Source: Dasyornis broadbenti (lineage: Eukaryota; Chordata; Aves; Passeriformes; Dasyornithidae). Taken from it: DNA of 64,000 nt. Below are positions 1 through 12,940 of the stretch, piece after piece. Where the stretch lies: NCBI GenBank assembly GCA_013397935.1, contig VZRN01002966.1:26876-90875 (forward strand), written 5' to 3'. The translations under genes and the position numbers were made by a program. How positions within the stretch are numbered: the stretch's first letter is position 1; the number at the start of each line of letters is the position of its first letter. Under the pieces are notes generated by a model that did no database searches, was not told where the DNA came from, and saw nothing but the letters and a program-made list of their open reading frames with translations.

Positions 1-1610
1 TTTTTTTTTTTTAATGTGGGCAACATCATGGTAAACAAAACTGTCAGAGTTCTTTGAGGCATGTTCTGAGCTCCTGAACAAAGGGAAAATCATGGATACT
101 GGTCACTTGATTCCTAAAATATTTCCAGAGACTCTGACAAAACGTTCTTTGAGAGAGATAAGTGTGCTGTGACATAAAAGTGAAGGTGCCATCACAAGTC
201 AAGAGTGGTTTAAGGTAGGATAAATGGCCCATTTACATACCAAAGGGTGGTCTTCTGTCTAATTCCTTGGGATTGTGTTGTGTCTGTGCATGCACAGAAA
301 GGATCTGGGTATTAGGGTGATTAGGAATGTGCCAAAGATCATCAAAAGCAGCCTACATGAAAACAGTCTTAGGGATTACAGGCTTATCCTGCAAGAGAGG
401 TGGGTGGTTAAAGTTTGAGATGAAGATCAGCATTGATCCACATGTGAATTCTAAAGTAATGCACATGAAGCAAATGGAACCTTAATTCTAAATGCACAGT
501 GATGGACTCTGAATTAACCATTGCCATGCAGGGTAGAGATCCTGGAAGCATAAGGCGTTCTACAAAGGCAAATAGAACATGAGGAATAGAATATTAGAAA
601 GTAAAGCAATAGAAAACAAATGAAGACGTTTATTCTGTCCTTACCTCACTTTGTGTGCAATCTTACCCTCTTTTCTCACAAGAACATGGTGGAAATAGAA
701 ACAACTGAGAAGCATGGGCTGTGTTGAGGAAGAGTGAAACAGTGTGGAAGTGTTTGGCATGGAAAAAACAAAATAATAACTTCGTAGTGTTCCCAGGGGC
801 TTCCGGTTGTTGCATATGAGCCTATTCAGGCTTGGTGGTGTTGCTGTGGTGGGAAGGTTGGAGGAGAACTCACCTTCACACTCGCAGACCTTAACAGCAT
901 CGTAGAGCTTTGTAAAATTCTCACTTGCTTAACTCAGAATATATTCTGAAAGGTAACACTTGTTCGCTGAGTCTGGAGCAGCCAGATGTGGTGCGTAGCA
1001 ATTAAAGAAAGCGCTGTGCTTGCCCTCTCAGAAGTGAGAGCTGACCTGCTTGTAAATGAGCAGGAGCATTGATCAGAGGTGTCAGTCCAAACTGGAGAGT
1101 CACTTCTTCAACACTTGTTTCTGGTTTTTCCTGATGTTCTTTCTAGATTGTGACTGCTTTTATGTGTTATTTCATTTATGTTTTTACGATGTGGGGTTTT
1201 ATGCTGGAGACGTTCTTTGTTATGCCCTCGTCTTGGTTTTATCCAGCTCTCACCAGGGTGTTCCTTTGGTGAGAAGGGATTTGCCAGCATTTGTGCCTTC
1301 TCTCTTGGGAACTCTGCCTACAGGGTGAAATGAAAAGGTTTCAGTGAGGAAGTACATTCAGTGATGCTTTATAGCAAACAGCATCATCGTTGCTGGGAGA
1401 ACCAGGCTGACCACTTGGTCTCCACACAGAGAAACTTCCCTTTGGAAACGTGTGTATATGTATGTGATTTATTCATCAACATATGTCCCTGCATTTATTC
1501 TCTCTTTGTACCTTCCTGCTTCAGAGTCAGGGCATGATTTATCTAAAGCAGTGTGGGCAGCAGGTAAAGGGAAGGGATTCTGCCCGTCCACTCTATTCTG
1601 GTCAGATCCC
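1..1610. other. Unassigned intronic sequence
   Basis: The block starts inside a T run of at least 12 bases at the window edge. I see no gene, RNA or recognisable repeat in it. Frames such as the ones on both strands around 1056-1328 overlap each other and have no recognisable motif. Confidence 0.5.
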
Positions 1611-2129
1611 ACCTGCAGTGCTGTGTCCCACCGGGGGGTCCCCAGTACAGGAAGGACATGGAGCTGCTGGAGTGAGTCCAGAGGAGGCCACCAAGATGAT
1701 TGGAGGGATGGAGCACCTCTGCTATGAGAAGAGACTGAGAGAATTGGGATTCTTCAGCCTGGAAAAGAGAAGAGGCTTCAGGGTGAGCTAATTGTGACCT
1801 TCCAGTACCTGAAAGGAGCTGACAGGAAAGCTGGAGAGAGACTACAAGGGCCTGGAATGACAGGACAAAGACGAATGGCTTCAAACGGAAAGAGAATAGG
1901 CTTAGTTTAGACACAAGCAAAACCGTTCTTTACTATGAGGGTGGTGAGGCCCTGGCACAGGCTGGCCAGAGAAGCTGTGGCTGCTCCATCCGTGGAAGTG
2001 TTCCTGGCCCAGTCGGATGGGGCTCTGAGCAACCTGGGATAGTGGAGGGTGTCCCCCCATGCAAGGGGAGTTTGGAATGAGATGGTCTTGAAGGTCCCTT
2101 CCAACTGATGACAATCTATGATTCTATGC
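1611..2129 (+). mobile_element. CR1 LINE, truncated 3' end, sense to the gene
   Basis: About 520 bases match the familiar 3' end of avian CR1, in element orientation. The internal block around 1650-1700 (pointing to the enzyme-adjacent 3' region), the stretch with the gaggGTGGTGAGGC motif near 1937-1949, and the 'ggtcccttccaac' block at 2093-2105 are all present. It ends in the CR1 hallmark of short ATTCTATG-type repeats at about 2117-2129, with no poly(A) tail. The 5' part of the element is missing, as is usual for CR1. Substitutions and small gaps relative to the familiar consensus suggest an old, inactive copy. The open frames crossing it (1543-1920 and 1902-2114 on the minus strand, 1483-1791 on the plus strand) are repeat sequence, not genes. 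Confidence 0.93.
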
Positions 2130-4011
2130 TTTCAGGATCAGAGAAGCTACCGAGGAACAGGTGTGATGCCTTGCCCTTCCATCCCTTCCAATCCTCCAAG
2201 AGCAGCATGCAGGGCTGCCTTGTTCCCTAGCACACATTTTTCTAACAGATTTTGCAGTTTAGTGTCAGCAGACAGAAAACTCTCCATGGGAATGTTCCAC
2301 ATAAAAGTTACTTGTGTTTAAATTATTTTTAATCTCTCATCTGTATCTCAGCCAAGAACGAGATGCTGTGATAGCTGTGGTCAGCAGTGCTGGTATCCAG
2401 GCTGAGGGAGGTAAAACCTCTGAGGCAGCTGAGAATGTACATCAGCCCCTCGGGCATCCAGCTGCAATAGTAGGACCCAGGAGGCCTCAATGCAATTTGC
2501 CTTTAATTAAAGAAGGCGGAATTCTGTGATTAATACAACAAAAAGAATTATATTTCCTGAATATTTCCAGAGGGAATTTAAACTCTAGGAGGGAATATTG
2601 TCCAGGGGAATAATGTTGTGTATTCCTATCCTCTGTCTATGGGAAGTAACAACTTGTATTCCAGCTAAAAAATACACACAAAATCACTTGTGAATGTGTG
2701 GCTGCAATAGGCAATTAGGAAGTGCAGAGTTTAATGAGAGATGAATGCTCTTCAGTACAAGATTGCTGGATCTTATATTTTATCTGTCAGCCTGTGTATC
2801 TGTTTGTCAGAGTGACCTTTGATTCACCCTGTTTGTTAATACACAGTGACTACACCATGCCTCCCTTTAATCTTAATATTATTCTGCTCACATCTCCATT
2901 CTCATTATAAACACAGCTATTTTTAGCCTGCATGGTTTCAGAATATGCCTTGTAAGCTTAAGGGGGATTTATTGAGCTCCTGTGTGTATTCACTAGAGAT
3001 TCCTTGTTGAAGCTTACTGATTTAGGACTGGGGAGGGGTAAAATGTACTATTTAATTCCCAGCATATGCCTGAAGGAGCTATATTTAGCTTCAGCTACTT
3101 GTCATTGCCACTGGGCTATTTTTACAAAGAGATGCAGCACTTTCATTGTTCAGGGGTTTAACTAGACAGAAATGGGGATGGATGAGCTCTATAAACTCTG
3201 GTGTGATGCAGAAATTGCACTGGGGGCACTTGAGGAACACTGCAGCAGAGCTCAACACAACAGGCACCTTGTTCATTAAACTGGGTGTGTAAATTCACAT
3301 GGTTAACACAGTGCTAAAAATTACATTTAACTTTGTGTTAGACTGATAAAGAAGCTTAAGAGGAGTAACAATGTGGGCTTTGTATTTGTACATAAAAAGG
3401 TCTGACTTGCTGCAGAGGCACAATTTATTTCATTGCTTAATCAGTTAAGAATTTTATCATGGCTTTGTAGTTGCCATGTATATTTTTGATGGCATGCAGA
3501 GGAGAAAAATTAGCATGGAGAGTGCGTGCTGCAGTTGGGTCCTGGAAGGTGATTACATGTGCACTACAAGATTATTACATATGCATATCCTTTTTATAAT
3601 GCATGTATCAGGGCTCCTGCTATCAATTACTGCACTATTTGGTGCTCTAAGGAACAATATCTACAGGGAGAGTCTCCTTTTCATACTTGGGGAAAATTAG
3701 GAATTCTACCTTGATCAATGATGTATTCCAGTAGATTCAGATTTGCTTCAGGACTGGCATGCAGAGAAATATATAGGTGCTTTCTACCCTTTCTTGGGTG
3801 CTTAATTTCTCTTTAAAAACACAGAGTATATATTTTAGCTAAAAAAAGAAAAAGAGTTGTATCACACATAGAAATATAAAAAACCTAAAGACTATTTTGT
3901 GTGTCAGAAAATCAAACAGGTTAGCCACAAGGGAAGAGGCTTATATTGTCCAGTGAGAGTGCAGTGAATAGATCTCTTTCTGCAAAGCAAATGGATCTGT
4001 TTCTGCAAAGC
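2130..4011. other. Unassigned intronic sequence
   Basis: AT-rich intron between two CR1 fragments. Apart from the short tandem duplication at 3971-4011 I see no gene or recognisable repeat here. Confidence 0.5.
3971..4011. repeat. Short tandem duplication, period 23
   Basis: The 18-base block at 3971-3988 recurs at 3994-4011 with a single mismatch (gatctCtttc against gatctGtttc), separated by five bases. It lies directly against the CR1 tail that starts at 4012, so it may be related to that insertion, although the two copies are not on opposite sides of it. Confidence 0.8.
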
Positions 4012-4075
4012 TGAATGGTTGGGCTTGACGATCTTGGAAGTCTTTTCCAACCTTAGTGAATCCATGATTCTCTGA
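4012..4075 (+). mobile_element. CR1 LINE tail, sense orientation
   Basis: Only the last 60 or so bases of a CR1 remain: the 'ggttgggcttgacgatctt' block, a degenerate form of 'aggtcccttccaacct', and a terminal 'ccatgattctctg' repeat. It is severely 5' truncated and diverged. Confidence 0.85.
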
Positions 4076-7000
4076 TATCATTGTGTCCTTATTTCACCAA
4101 TTATTTTCATGTAAAAACTCAATTTATGATACAATTACTTTTTAAATATTTTTAGTCAACAATGATGTAGTGTTTTCTACAGGCAGAAAACTTCATATGT
4201 ATTTGTTCATGTATTCAAATTCTAATCTTCATTTCTTAGCATGAACCTTTCTTGAGCAGGCTAAGATTGCACCGGACACTGAAGACATTAGGGAAGATGA
4301 ATTTATTTTCAGTTTTGGAATAATACTCATCAAGTAAGAGATGGGTCCAGAGACTCTATGCTAAGGAGTTGTGTCTATCTCAAAACCAGTCAGATCCCAC
4401 TAATGCTGTTCTTTCCTTGGGGTGGAATAAAGACATGATGCTATTGTCACTTAACCGGAGGATTTTTTTTTCCTGTTAGATTGGAGATTTTTATCCTCCT
4501 AAGGAGAATTACAGAATTTAAAGCTAGCCAGAAGTGTCTGTGGCTACTCTTTAGCATTGTGGGAGTGTTTGTTTTTTTTTTCCTTTTATCCTCCTGAGAA
4601 CAAGTGGTCAGGAGGATGTTCAGCCCATGGACATAGAGGCACCTGTTGCTTCTCCCAGCACTGCTCATAAGCCTCATTTTTTTTTTTACACAAATTTATC
4701 CTTTAAACTTCTTTTTTGTACAGACTTTATCCTTTGTCAGGTAACATGTGGAACCATGGGCTGCAGACTCAGTGATGAGGGGAATAAGCAAAAATGACAA
4801 GTACTTTTTTTGTTAGACCATTATAAATAAAGCTCAAGAAAGTGCTAATCTATATTAATTTTGATAGCCAGATGTAAACACAGGCAGAGTCCAAATGCCA
4901 GGACTGGATTTTGAGCTCAATGCTAAGCATAGCCACAGTCTTTGTGTTCACAAATTGCTACAAAGTGGAAGCTTGATGTATTTGCGTCTCGTCTTCCTTG
5001 GTTTCAGCTTTTCAGGCGTCACCATTTCCTTCTCAATGCTCACCTTTTGGCCTTTTCCTTAAAAAAAGATTCAGCTGTGTTCCATACGCTGTGTTTCTGT
5101 CTGAAATGTGTTGCTGGACCAGCATCTCCTACATGCTTGGATTAAAAGCTTGTGGCTTGCAAAACCTTTTTGGGTTTGATCCAGTACTGCACATTTTTGG
5201 GGCCATCTCTGCCTTTGTCAGGAGCTTGGGCATTGCCAGGGTCATCTGCTGCCCTTGAAAAGAGCGTGGTTAATTGGAGGAACTCACTTTTGCCTTGTTA
5301 CTGCCAGATAATTTAAATAGTTACAGCTAGGCAGCTGAAATTCCTGATCCATCATTTATTTACACAAAGCTCTTTAAAGATTTTAAGCATTCCACACAGT
5401 AGAAGAAATTGAGAAATTAATTTTGTTGAGACAGATCCTTTGGTGCCTTTTGCAAGATGGAACTGATGAAGTAGCACATTTTAAAATTTTTTTTTTTTTT
5501 TTTTACTGATGAGGATCACTGATTGCCGGTCATAGTTGAGTATGGGAGTGGAATGAGCAGATAGGGATAGGAATGAGGGAAGGGAGGCAGAGAGGATTTA
5601 ATAAAATTGGGGTTTATAGGAAGTTTAAGGAAAAAACTTCACACCCAAACAAACCAGAAAACAAAAAACAACAGGTGACAAAAGGGGCTAAAGTCAGGAA
5701 AAATGGCTGAACACTGACGAATGTGTGGAGCCAGTGCTGCTAATGGGAATTTGGATGAGAAGTAGGTCAGGAGCATGATAGGATTTGTGAACAAATCAAG
5801 TTTACAGTTGGGCACATAATCTATATTTCTTTTTCCAAAGGAAGGTGTATTTGAAGATTACACACCTAGAATAAATTCTTTTTCATATTTCAAGTCCTAA
5901 TCACATGAGAAATTATGCTCATTAATGAGAATTGTGTTCTAGAAGCCATTCAGAAACTAAAATGGAAAGATTATATTCTGAATTTGTATATTTTTTGAGT
6001 CTGGTCTTCATGCTGATTTTTTTGGTCTTAGTTTTTAGTTTTGAAGTGTTTTGTATTAAGGAGGAGTCTGCAGTGGTTCAGTCTGGTTATTGCAGTCAGC
6101 ATCTGCAGTTCCTGAGGAGCAAACTGCCTGTAGCACTGACATTTCATCTTGTATTAAATGCTGAGATCTACTTAGTGTCATTTTTACTACACAAAAGGAA
6201 TTTAGAAAAGACCTGAAAAACAATGTATATAAGCCTTTCTCACAAAGCATGATTTGTTAATTTAATTATGGAAAACACTGATAATAAATATTTCAAAAAT
6301 TATGTTTCAGTTTGGAAAAAATTGAGGACAAAATCTTGCCTGGCTCTCTGAAATACAAAAAACAGTATGTGGGGTGATGGGATACTCCAAGAAAAAAATA
6401 TTAACAACGCAATCTTCTTATTCTTCCAATATCAAGATACACACAGGGATAAAATCAATTATTGCCAGTAAAGTTATTTAGAGATAAAGAAGCAAAGAAT
6501 AAAGAAAGACATTGACTAAACAAAATAGATGATGTAGGAATTCAACCCAGGAGCTTCTGACCTGAACTGTTTCCAAGTTGGTAAATTTTCCAAACCCCAG
6601 AATTTAGATGTATGAAAGTAATTTTCATCAGAAAGGAGGAAAGTATAAAAACATTTTATTGTTTACTCATTTATAATATATAACTATAAATTTGAGTTTC
6701 CTGAGTAGTAATTAATGCACTGTGTATGTTCTCATTGGTAGTTTCGTTGTTGATTATTTCTAATTTTGTTGTTCAACTGTTTGTAAATGTTTTTTTAAAG
6801 CTTGTTTCTTATTTTTTTTTAAAGAAAAGGACTTTTTAAATGCTTTTCTTATCTTGAAAGATTTTTTCTTAAGAAAAGGTCTAATTATGAGAATTGCTAA
6901 TATTAAATTAAGCTAATGCTTTTTATTCTTCTATGGAATTTTTATTTTCCTTTACATAAAACATATATTAATTACGTCTCTGCAGGTGGGTCCTTACATC

Positions 7001-9860
7001 CTTGATTTATAGTTCCTTAACATACTCTTGGTCTAAGTCAACTTCTTGAGCTAAAATGTAGTTATTTGCCACACAGAACTTTGAGCACTTTTTTGGGGTG
7101 CAAAGTTTCTTGGTTTTGGTATTCAGTCACCCATCCCTCACTTGAGAACAAGCAGAGAGAAAGGACTGAGCACCATATTTCACTTCCCAGCACAAGAAAT
7201 GCCCTTCACTCCACTCTTTCCCCATTCATTTCTCTATTTCTTGTGTCATTGCCTGTTTTGGAGATTTTCTGTTCTCAGTAACATTCCAGCTTCTGCGTAA
7301 GTACCAATAATCTGTAGAATTAGATGGAAATTCTCTTTAGATTTTACTCTCTACTTCTGGGTAGGAAATAATGTGGTAGAAATTCAGTAGAAATACTTGG
7401 TCTGAGTTGTGGATTGCAGTTGAATTGGCAATTAAAAATCAGTTTTAAAGGTGTTGCTGTTCAGAGTCACCACAGAGGTGTTGGCAGATGGGTGCTGACT
7501 GTTGTCAGTGAGTGAGGAAACTTTAGTGCCCAGTGGTTTACTTTTCACTAGTGGCAGCAAACAGCAGTTCCCTTCTAACTTTACTTTAAATTTTAATATG
7601 AAAATGAATATGGGAAAGTGCAGAGGTTTGGCTGTTCTGCAGTTCTCAGAATCTCTTGTCTCCCTGGTATGGAATGTCCCCAGTTAGATCTTACATTTTG
7701 GGTGAGAAGGGATGTCCTGCAGCTGTCTGGATTCATAGAAGATGGTTGGGTTTCCTCCTTCCTGTTCTCTCCAGTGGGGTTTGGAGGAGACACAGCATCA
7801 TCAGCAGGATTTCTTTCACAAATTCCTCACAGCAAAAGGGACCAAGAAGATCATGGTGCACTTCAACTCTCCTGTCACCAGTGGCACATAATGGTTGTAT
7901 TTTTTTGCCTTTTTCCTGGAGGTTTTTCACTTGGTATAGGATGCTAGGGGGTTTGAATCTGGAGTAGTGATGTTTCAAGCTAACATTATTATGTGTTTAC
8001 CTGTAATGACATGGATCTGGGCCTGATAAAATAGCTTTGTGCCATGGTCCTGTGTGGAATGGTCCATGGAGCTTCTCCCAGCAGGATACTGTGAGCATTA
8101 CATCAATAACAGAACATGCATAGAGCTTGCACAATGTCCTAATTGAAATTGAAGTTTATTCTCATATTACAATGTAAGTGCTGTCAGATCCCTGTACTTA
8201 CAGAGCCTGGCTCTGATTTTTATGAAATGGTCCAGCTGGTTAATTAGGATGAAGTGTTTTGAATGGGTTTGTGCTTTTTTATTTTTGTGTTTAATATTGA
8301 TTAGCTCTCCTGACATAACATAAACTTGAGTTCATTAACTACAAATTAGGAATTGACATAAACAGAGTAGACGGGTATGTCCAAAATGCCCAGTGAACGG
8401 TTTTATTCGTATTGTAAGGTGACTCTCATGAATTTTAATGAAACTAAAATAGGAGTTAAAATTAGCCCACTTAAAAGCGAGTTGGAAATGGGCAGAACAG
8501 TTAAGTGCACACATGCAGCAAAACATTAAGCTCTTGATTTTGGTATTCTTTAAATCACTGGATTGTGGTTATTTTAAAAAGTGATACTATTTCTTTTCCT
8601 TCAGCCAGGCTTATAAACAGAATGGTATCAAACAGAAATGTTTTTTTATTGTAAGTTAGAAAATCCTTAAATTGTTCCTTGGAGCTTATGAAAAGAACTA
8701 ACAGGTCTCATAAATTGTTTTGTAAATCTTCAGTTGAAAGGCAGAGTGCTTTTACCTATCTGAGGGCTGATGCTGTCTGATAAATAGATTTGCTTTCCTG
8801 GATAAGTTGTTGACTTGAGGTTTGGCATTTTTTGCCTTTTTTATAATGAATGAGCCAAAAGCCAAACAAAGACGAAATTGTTGTTGTTTCTAAACCCTTT
8901 TAAGAAGTGTCTGTCCTTCCAGATATAGGCTTCAACATAATATGTGACGTCCATCTTAGGGTGGAGGGCTGGCGTTGCCTCTGTCCTTGCTCTGAGATGT
9001 GGCAGCAGCAGCTGCCTGAGGACCAGAATAAAAACAGGAGGAAAAAAAAAAAAAAAGCCAGTGACACTTCCCAAATTCTCACCTTGCTTCCAGCAAATTG
9101 TATTTCAGGAAGAGAATAAAAGAAGAGGTGGTGAATAATCTCTTTGGCTCAATCAAAGGTTTGTTCCAAGCTTGAACACTGATGATGACATGGGGGCTGT
9201 GCTGGGAAGCTTCTCCCCTGCTGTTCATCGAGGGAAAAGACACAAAGCCCCAAATTTCTTCACAGAAGTAAAGTCTCAGTGCTGCTGAGAGCAATGAGTG
9301 CATAAGATTCATGCTACAGAATCACCCTCATTTTTCATATTCACTAACCAGCCATTTCCTATAAAATGAACACAAAGAAAGACAAGGTGCATGCAACGAG
9401 GTGTTGTTTTAGTCTGTTCATGGAGATGAGAGTAAGTTTGCAGTGACTTGTTGAGAGACCAGATTCTTTTAGCTTTTCAGATTCTTAGAATCTTTATCTG
9501 CCCCAAAACATCTTTTTTCCATTTGATTTTGCAGATAATGAAGTGGTGAGTATTTTTCAAGAGTATGAAGAGTGTAGCATTTAATAAGCCCTAAACCCTT
9601 CTAAGCAAAACCAAGATATTAATATTTTCGATGTAGAATGTGGTATGGAGAGGATTTATGTAAGGGGAAGTCCAGCTGATTTTCTGCTGCACTCTTTAGT
9701 TTTTAAAAGGATTAGGCAACTGTTTGCCTAAGCTGCAGTTATTTGTTAGATTGCCTTTTTCCCTGAGATAATAGAACGAATGGGTTAGGAAAGCAAATTT
9801 GCAAATCACTTCTGTGGCCTAATTTAATTCAACTTGTGAAATGCACAGTAGTGAAAAATA
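4076..9860. other. Unassigned intronic sequence
   Basis: Nearly 6 kb of AT-rich intron with no recognisable transposon, RNA gene or coding exon. Homopolymers occur at 5487-5504 (T18) and 9042-9056 (A15). The latter underlies the lysine-rich chance frames around 8907-9138 and their phenylalanine-rich antisense partners. Confidence 0.5.
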
Positions 9861-9891
9861 GCTAACAAGGAATTGACTTTTATTCCTCTAG
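9861..9891 (+). promoter_or_regulatory. Splice acceptor with branch point
   Basis: The intron ends in a pyrimidine-rich tract (gacttttattcctctAG) with AG at 9890-9891. A near-ideal branch-point match, gctAAc, lies at 9861-9866. Its likely branch adenosine at 9865 is about 26 bases before the junction, which is a normal distance. Confidence 0.85.
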
Positions 9892-10034
9892 ACACTGGAA
9901 GCCGTTTTGAACTTCAAGTACTCTGGTGGACCAGGACATGCTGAAGGATATTACAGGAACCTTGCCCTGGGCCTCCACGTGGAGGTAGAGCCCTCTGTTT
10001 TCTTCACTCGCATCAGTACCCTGCCAGCAACAAG
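9892..10034 (+). CDS. TRAPPC9: TRAPPC9 internal exon (C-terminal region)
   Basis: This 143-bp exon begins in phase 0 and encodes T-L-E-A-V-L-N-F-K-Y-S-G-G-P-G and onward through Y-Y-R-N-L, V-E-V-E-P-S-V-F-F-T-R and L-P-A-T, leaving two bases (AG) of a serine codon. I recognise it from memory as TRAPPC9/NIBP, nearly identical to the mammalian protein with a few conservative changes (for example I for V after T-R). It falls at roughly residues 850-900 of the ~1,150-residue human protein, in the beta-rich C-terminal part of the TRAPPC9/Trs120 family. The protein is a TRAPPII subunit that helps tether vesicles and activate Rab GTPases in Golgi and endosomal traffic, and it was also described as binding NIK and IKK-beta in NF-kB signalling. 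In humans, loss of function causes intellectual disability with microcephaly. The exon is free of stops and frameshifts. The donor is aag|gtgagc. Confidence 0.97.
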
Positions 10035-12506
10035 GTGAGCCTTGCCTTGACTCTTGACATCTCACTCATTATCTCTGTTATATTGAATATAACTGTAAGA
10101 CCATGTTGGAAGCATTTTCAGTATCATCAGCAGCATGGAGGTAAAGAATTACATGAACAAATTTTCAAAATTCCTCTTTGAGGAGTTTATTGAAGCAACT
10201 CGTGCTTTCAGCAGCTTCTGAGGTTCATGTGTTTTCTCATGATGATTTATTTTGGCAGGGACACGATCTCTCATGTTTATTGTACAGTTTGATGACTTTT
10301 TTCTCTCTATCTCAGCAGTTGTGGTGTGTTGTGCATTACAGAGTTTGGTGTTTTTAGAACCGAATCTTACCCAAAATGCAGGTGTAAAATGATTGTCTTT
10401 GGATGTGAGGAATTAACTGTGACCAGACTCTCTTTTGGGGATTGTTTTCTCGTATAAACCATAGAGTAGTTTCACATGTCCTAGTGAGTTTTGAAAGTGA
10501 GGGCAACACATGATGGTGGTCAAATATGATTATGAAAATCTATTCAAATAAAATTCATCAGCCACTGAGTGGAATCAGTTTTAATAATTAGTAGGACTAT
10601 TGTAAAAAAATAACGCTGTGCACAGTGGGAGCAAGAGTTTTGTTTTATTTAAATTCTGAGATTATTTCAGTGCAGTTATGTATGCAACACTAATAATAAT
10701 AGTTGAGAAGGAACTTAATTGATCCAAGGGATTCCTACTAGGCCTAGGACCTTTTCAGAAATCTAAAGGTAGGCAAGAAGGAAATATCAGTGTAGGAGAT
10801 ACTGGGTGAATATTTATATTTCAAAGGAAAGAACTGAGTCCCCAGTATTATACCATGGCAGAAATGTCCAAGGATGGATGGACAGCCTGTGGCAGCAACA
10901 TTGCCTGAAAACCTGAGCAGAAGAATTAAATTATCAAGGGAAGTTTTAGGCTTGAACATGAAGAAAAGTTGGAGAATCTGGAGCAAAAAGGGTGATAAGA
11001 TGGGACTTATGCTAAAACATATGTTTAAAGAAACTGCTGGTCTTGCTGAAGGGAAGATGACTGACAAGGGAGTGGAGTTTTTAATCATGGCACTGCCAAG
11101 AGGGATGGGATTCTGTTTGTCACAACATGTAATACAGCAAATAATGACCTTTGCAAACAGCAAGGCACTTTTAGGTTAGGCAAAGATAATGAAATGCTGC
11201 AATAGTTTTTAAAGAAAATATTAAAAAATGAGACAAACAAGGTTAGTTTTAATGAGTCATTTGTGTCCAGCTCTTATAAAACCATTTGGCTCTATTAGTA
11301 AGCAAGTTTCTTGTGCAGTTTGCTGCTTGAGAGTGTAACATAATAGGCATGGTTTTATTATTTTAGGAACTGCTCAAGTAAAGCAAATTTAATGCTGCTT
11401 GGCAAAGTCAGAACATGGTATCTGGAACAACTGTTTGCAAAATTCTGGGCCCCTTTTTAATGATGTTCAGAGTCTCATTCCTGCAATAGCACATTCTTCT
11501 TTGTAAGGTTTCAAGATTGAATAAGTGATCTCTCTGTACCAGCCTGGAAGTAACACAGCATGAACTTTAAATAGTTTCAAGAAGAATCGTTATACAGGTT
11601 AAAAGAACTGGATTTCATTTATTATTTGAATGCATAGTCCCCTCCATTCAGTGTCAAAAAAGCTCTCCATACTCTCATAATGTGTATTTTTAATGGACAG
11701 CATGACTGCTCTTTGGTTCACTGCAGTTCCTGTCTTATAGTTACCGGGTGGATTGGGTGTGAAGCTGCAAACCTTCTATAAAAGCTTCAAATGCAACTTG
11801 ATGCTTTTATTTGACTCTCCCTTGTTGGGTTGTTGGCCTTTTGTGCTCGGCTTCCCCAGCTGTGTTTTGTGTAGGACAAGGTTGTACTACCCCTGCCTTG
11901 TCAATCTGCTCTCAGGAATTCATGATGTGGGGAAAGGATTTAATCCTGAAATCTTTAAAAATAGATGGAGGTGCTAATTCAAAGGTAGAGTTGATGTGTT
12001 CAGCAGGGCACAGTTTCACACATCGTGTGGCAGCTGGTGCTAAATATAGAGGCTCCAATTCAGCCAAGTGCTTCAGCTCACACTGTGTGTGTTTGCTTCA
12101 TCCTTTGCCTGTTCATCACACTGATCAGCAGTTGTCAGTGGCAACTTTCAGTGGTTTGCTGATTGGAGATGTAGTTAAAGATGTGGCTGCTTTTAAGGGT
12201 GCCTAAAAGCTTTACTGAGTTGGAGGAAATTACTGTAATATTTACATTTCTCTCAGAAATGTTTTCTTGCCAGACCTGTCAAAAGGCTATTCAATTTTTT
12301 TTTTTTTTTGGTTGCTTTAGGTTTATATTGTTTGCTAAGTCAGGAATGCATTTTGGTGTTAAGTTCTTCTTATCTCTTAGTGCTTGTTCCATGTTATTGG
12401 CTTTAGTGATCTCTGTGACACTATTCCTTTACTCTTGTGCATCTCTCTGCAGATTCTCCATCAGAAGGACAAGTCATGGCATTTGATATTATAATTTAGA
12501 GTGAAA

Positions 12507-12531
12507 AATGGCAGAAATGTGCCATTTCTGC
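12507..12531. repeat. Interleaved short inverted repeats
   Basis: A perfect 9-bp inverted repeat (12511-12519 with 12523-12531, 3-base loop) overlaps a perfect 7-bp one (12507-12513 with 12520-12526, 6-base loop). Only one of the two hairpins could form at a time. There is no coding or terminator context. Confidence 0.7.
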
Positions 12532-12820
12532 AGTGCCCAATCTGCTAAGGATAGCTGTTGATCATTAGAGGAAGCAAAGTTTGTTTTTTTACTGTTGATC
12601 ATCTCTGCCAATATCTGAGACACAATGACAGCAAATTATAAGTTATTTTTTTTCTGCTTCTACTTGCTCTGTTAAAATCTCAGATCTGATTTCCTTGTGG
12701 TTTATAACTGAGACTTCATTGCTTAAGTACTGTCTGAGGTGCTGAGCTATTTTGTTTAGTCATTACAAGAAATTGTATTTTATAATTTACCTTCTTAGCT
12801 GTCATTTCAGAATGAAAGTT

Positions 12821-12940
12821 ATCATTGCTTTCATTATCTGGATTAACTTTTTGCCTTTTCTTTTTCGTTTAATTGTTTTTATCATTGCTTTCATTATCTG
12901 GATTAAATTTTTGCCTTTTCTTTTTAATTTTATTGTTTTT
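12821..12940. repeat. Tandem duplication, two 60-bp units
   Basis: Positions 12821-12880 and 12881-12940 are two copies in exact 60-bp register. The first 26 bases are identical, and the units differ by only a handful of substitutions after that, with no indel visible. The frame at 12752-12979 (75 aa) runs through both copies and so contains a repeated hydrophobic stretch. This is an artefact of the duplication, since 60 is divisible by three. Confidence 0.93.

Larger units (their letters stand above)
1..9891 (+). other. TRAPPC9: TRAPPC9 intron, 3' part (upstream exon lies outside)
   Basis: This is intronic sequence leading to the acceptor at 9890-9891. I looked for an earlier TRAPPC9 exon and recognised none, so the intron probably extends left of the window. 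It holds one sense CR1 fragment (1611-2129), a short sense CR1 tail (4012-4075), a 23-bp tandem duplication just before that tail, and homopolymer runs including T18 at 5487-5504 and A15 at 9042-9056. The remaining sequence is AT-rich. It contains many short frames on both strands that overlap one another and show no family resemblance, so I treat them as chance. Confidence 0.75.

Noticed and set aside
1483..2114. Several 60-125 codon frames on both strands
   Set aside because: They lie across a CR1 3' end and are repeat-derived.
10744..11179. 139-codon minus-strand frame and 101-codon plus-strand frame as possible genes
   Set aside because: They overlap each other, lie inside an intron, have no recognisable domain and no splice or promoter context.
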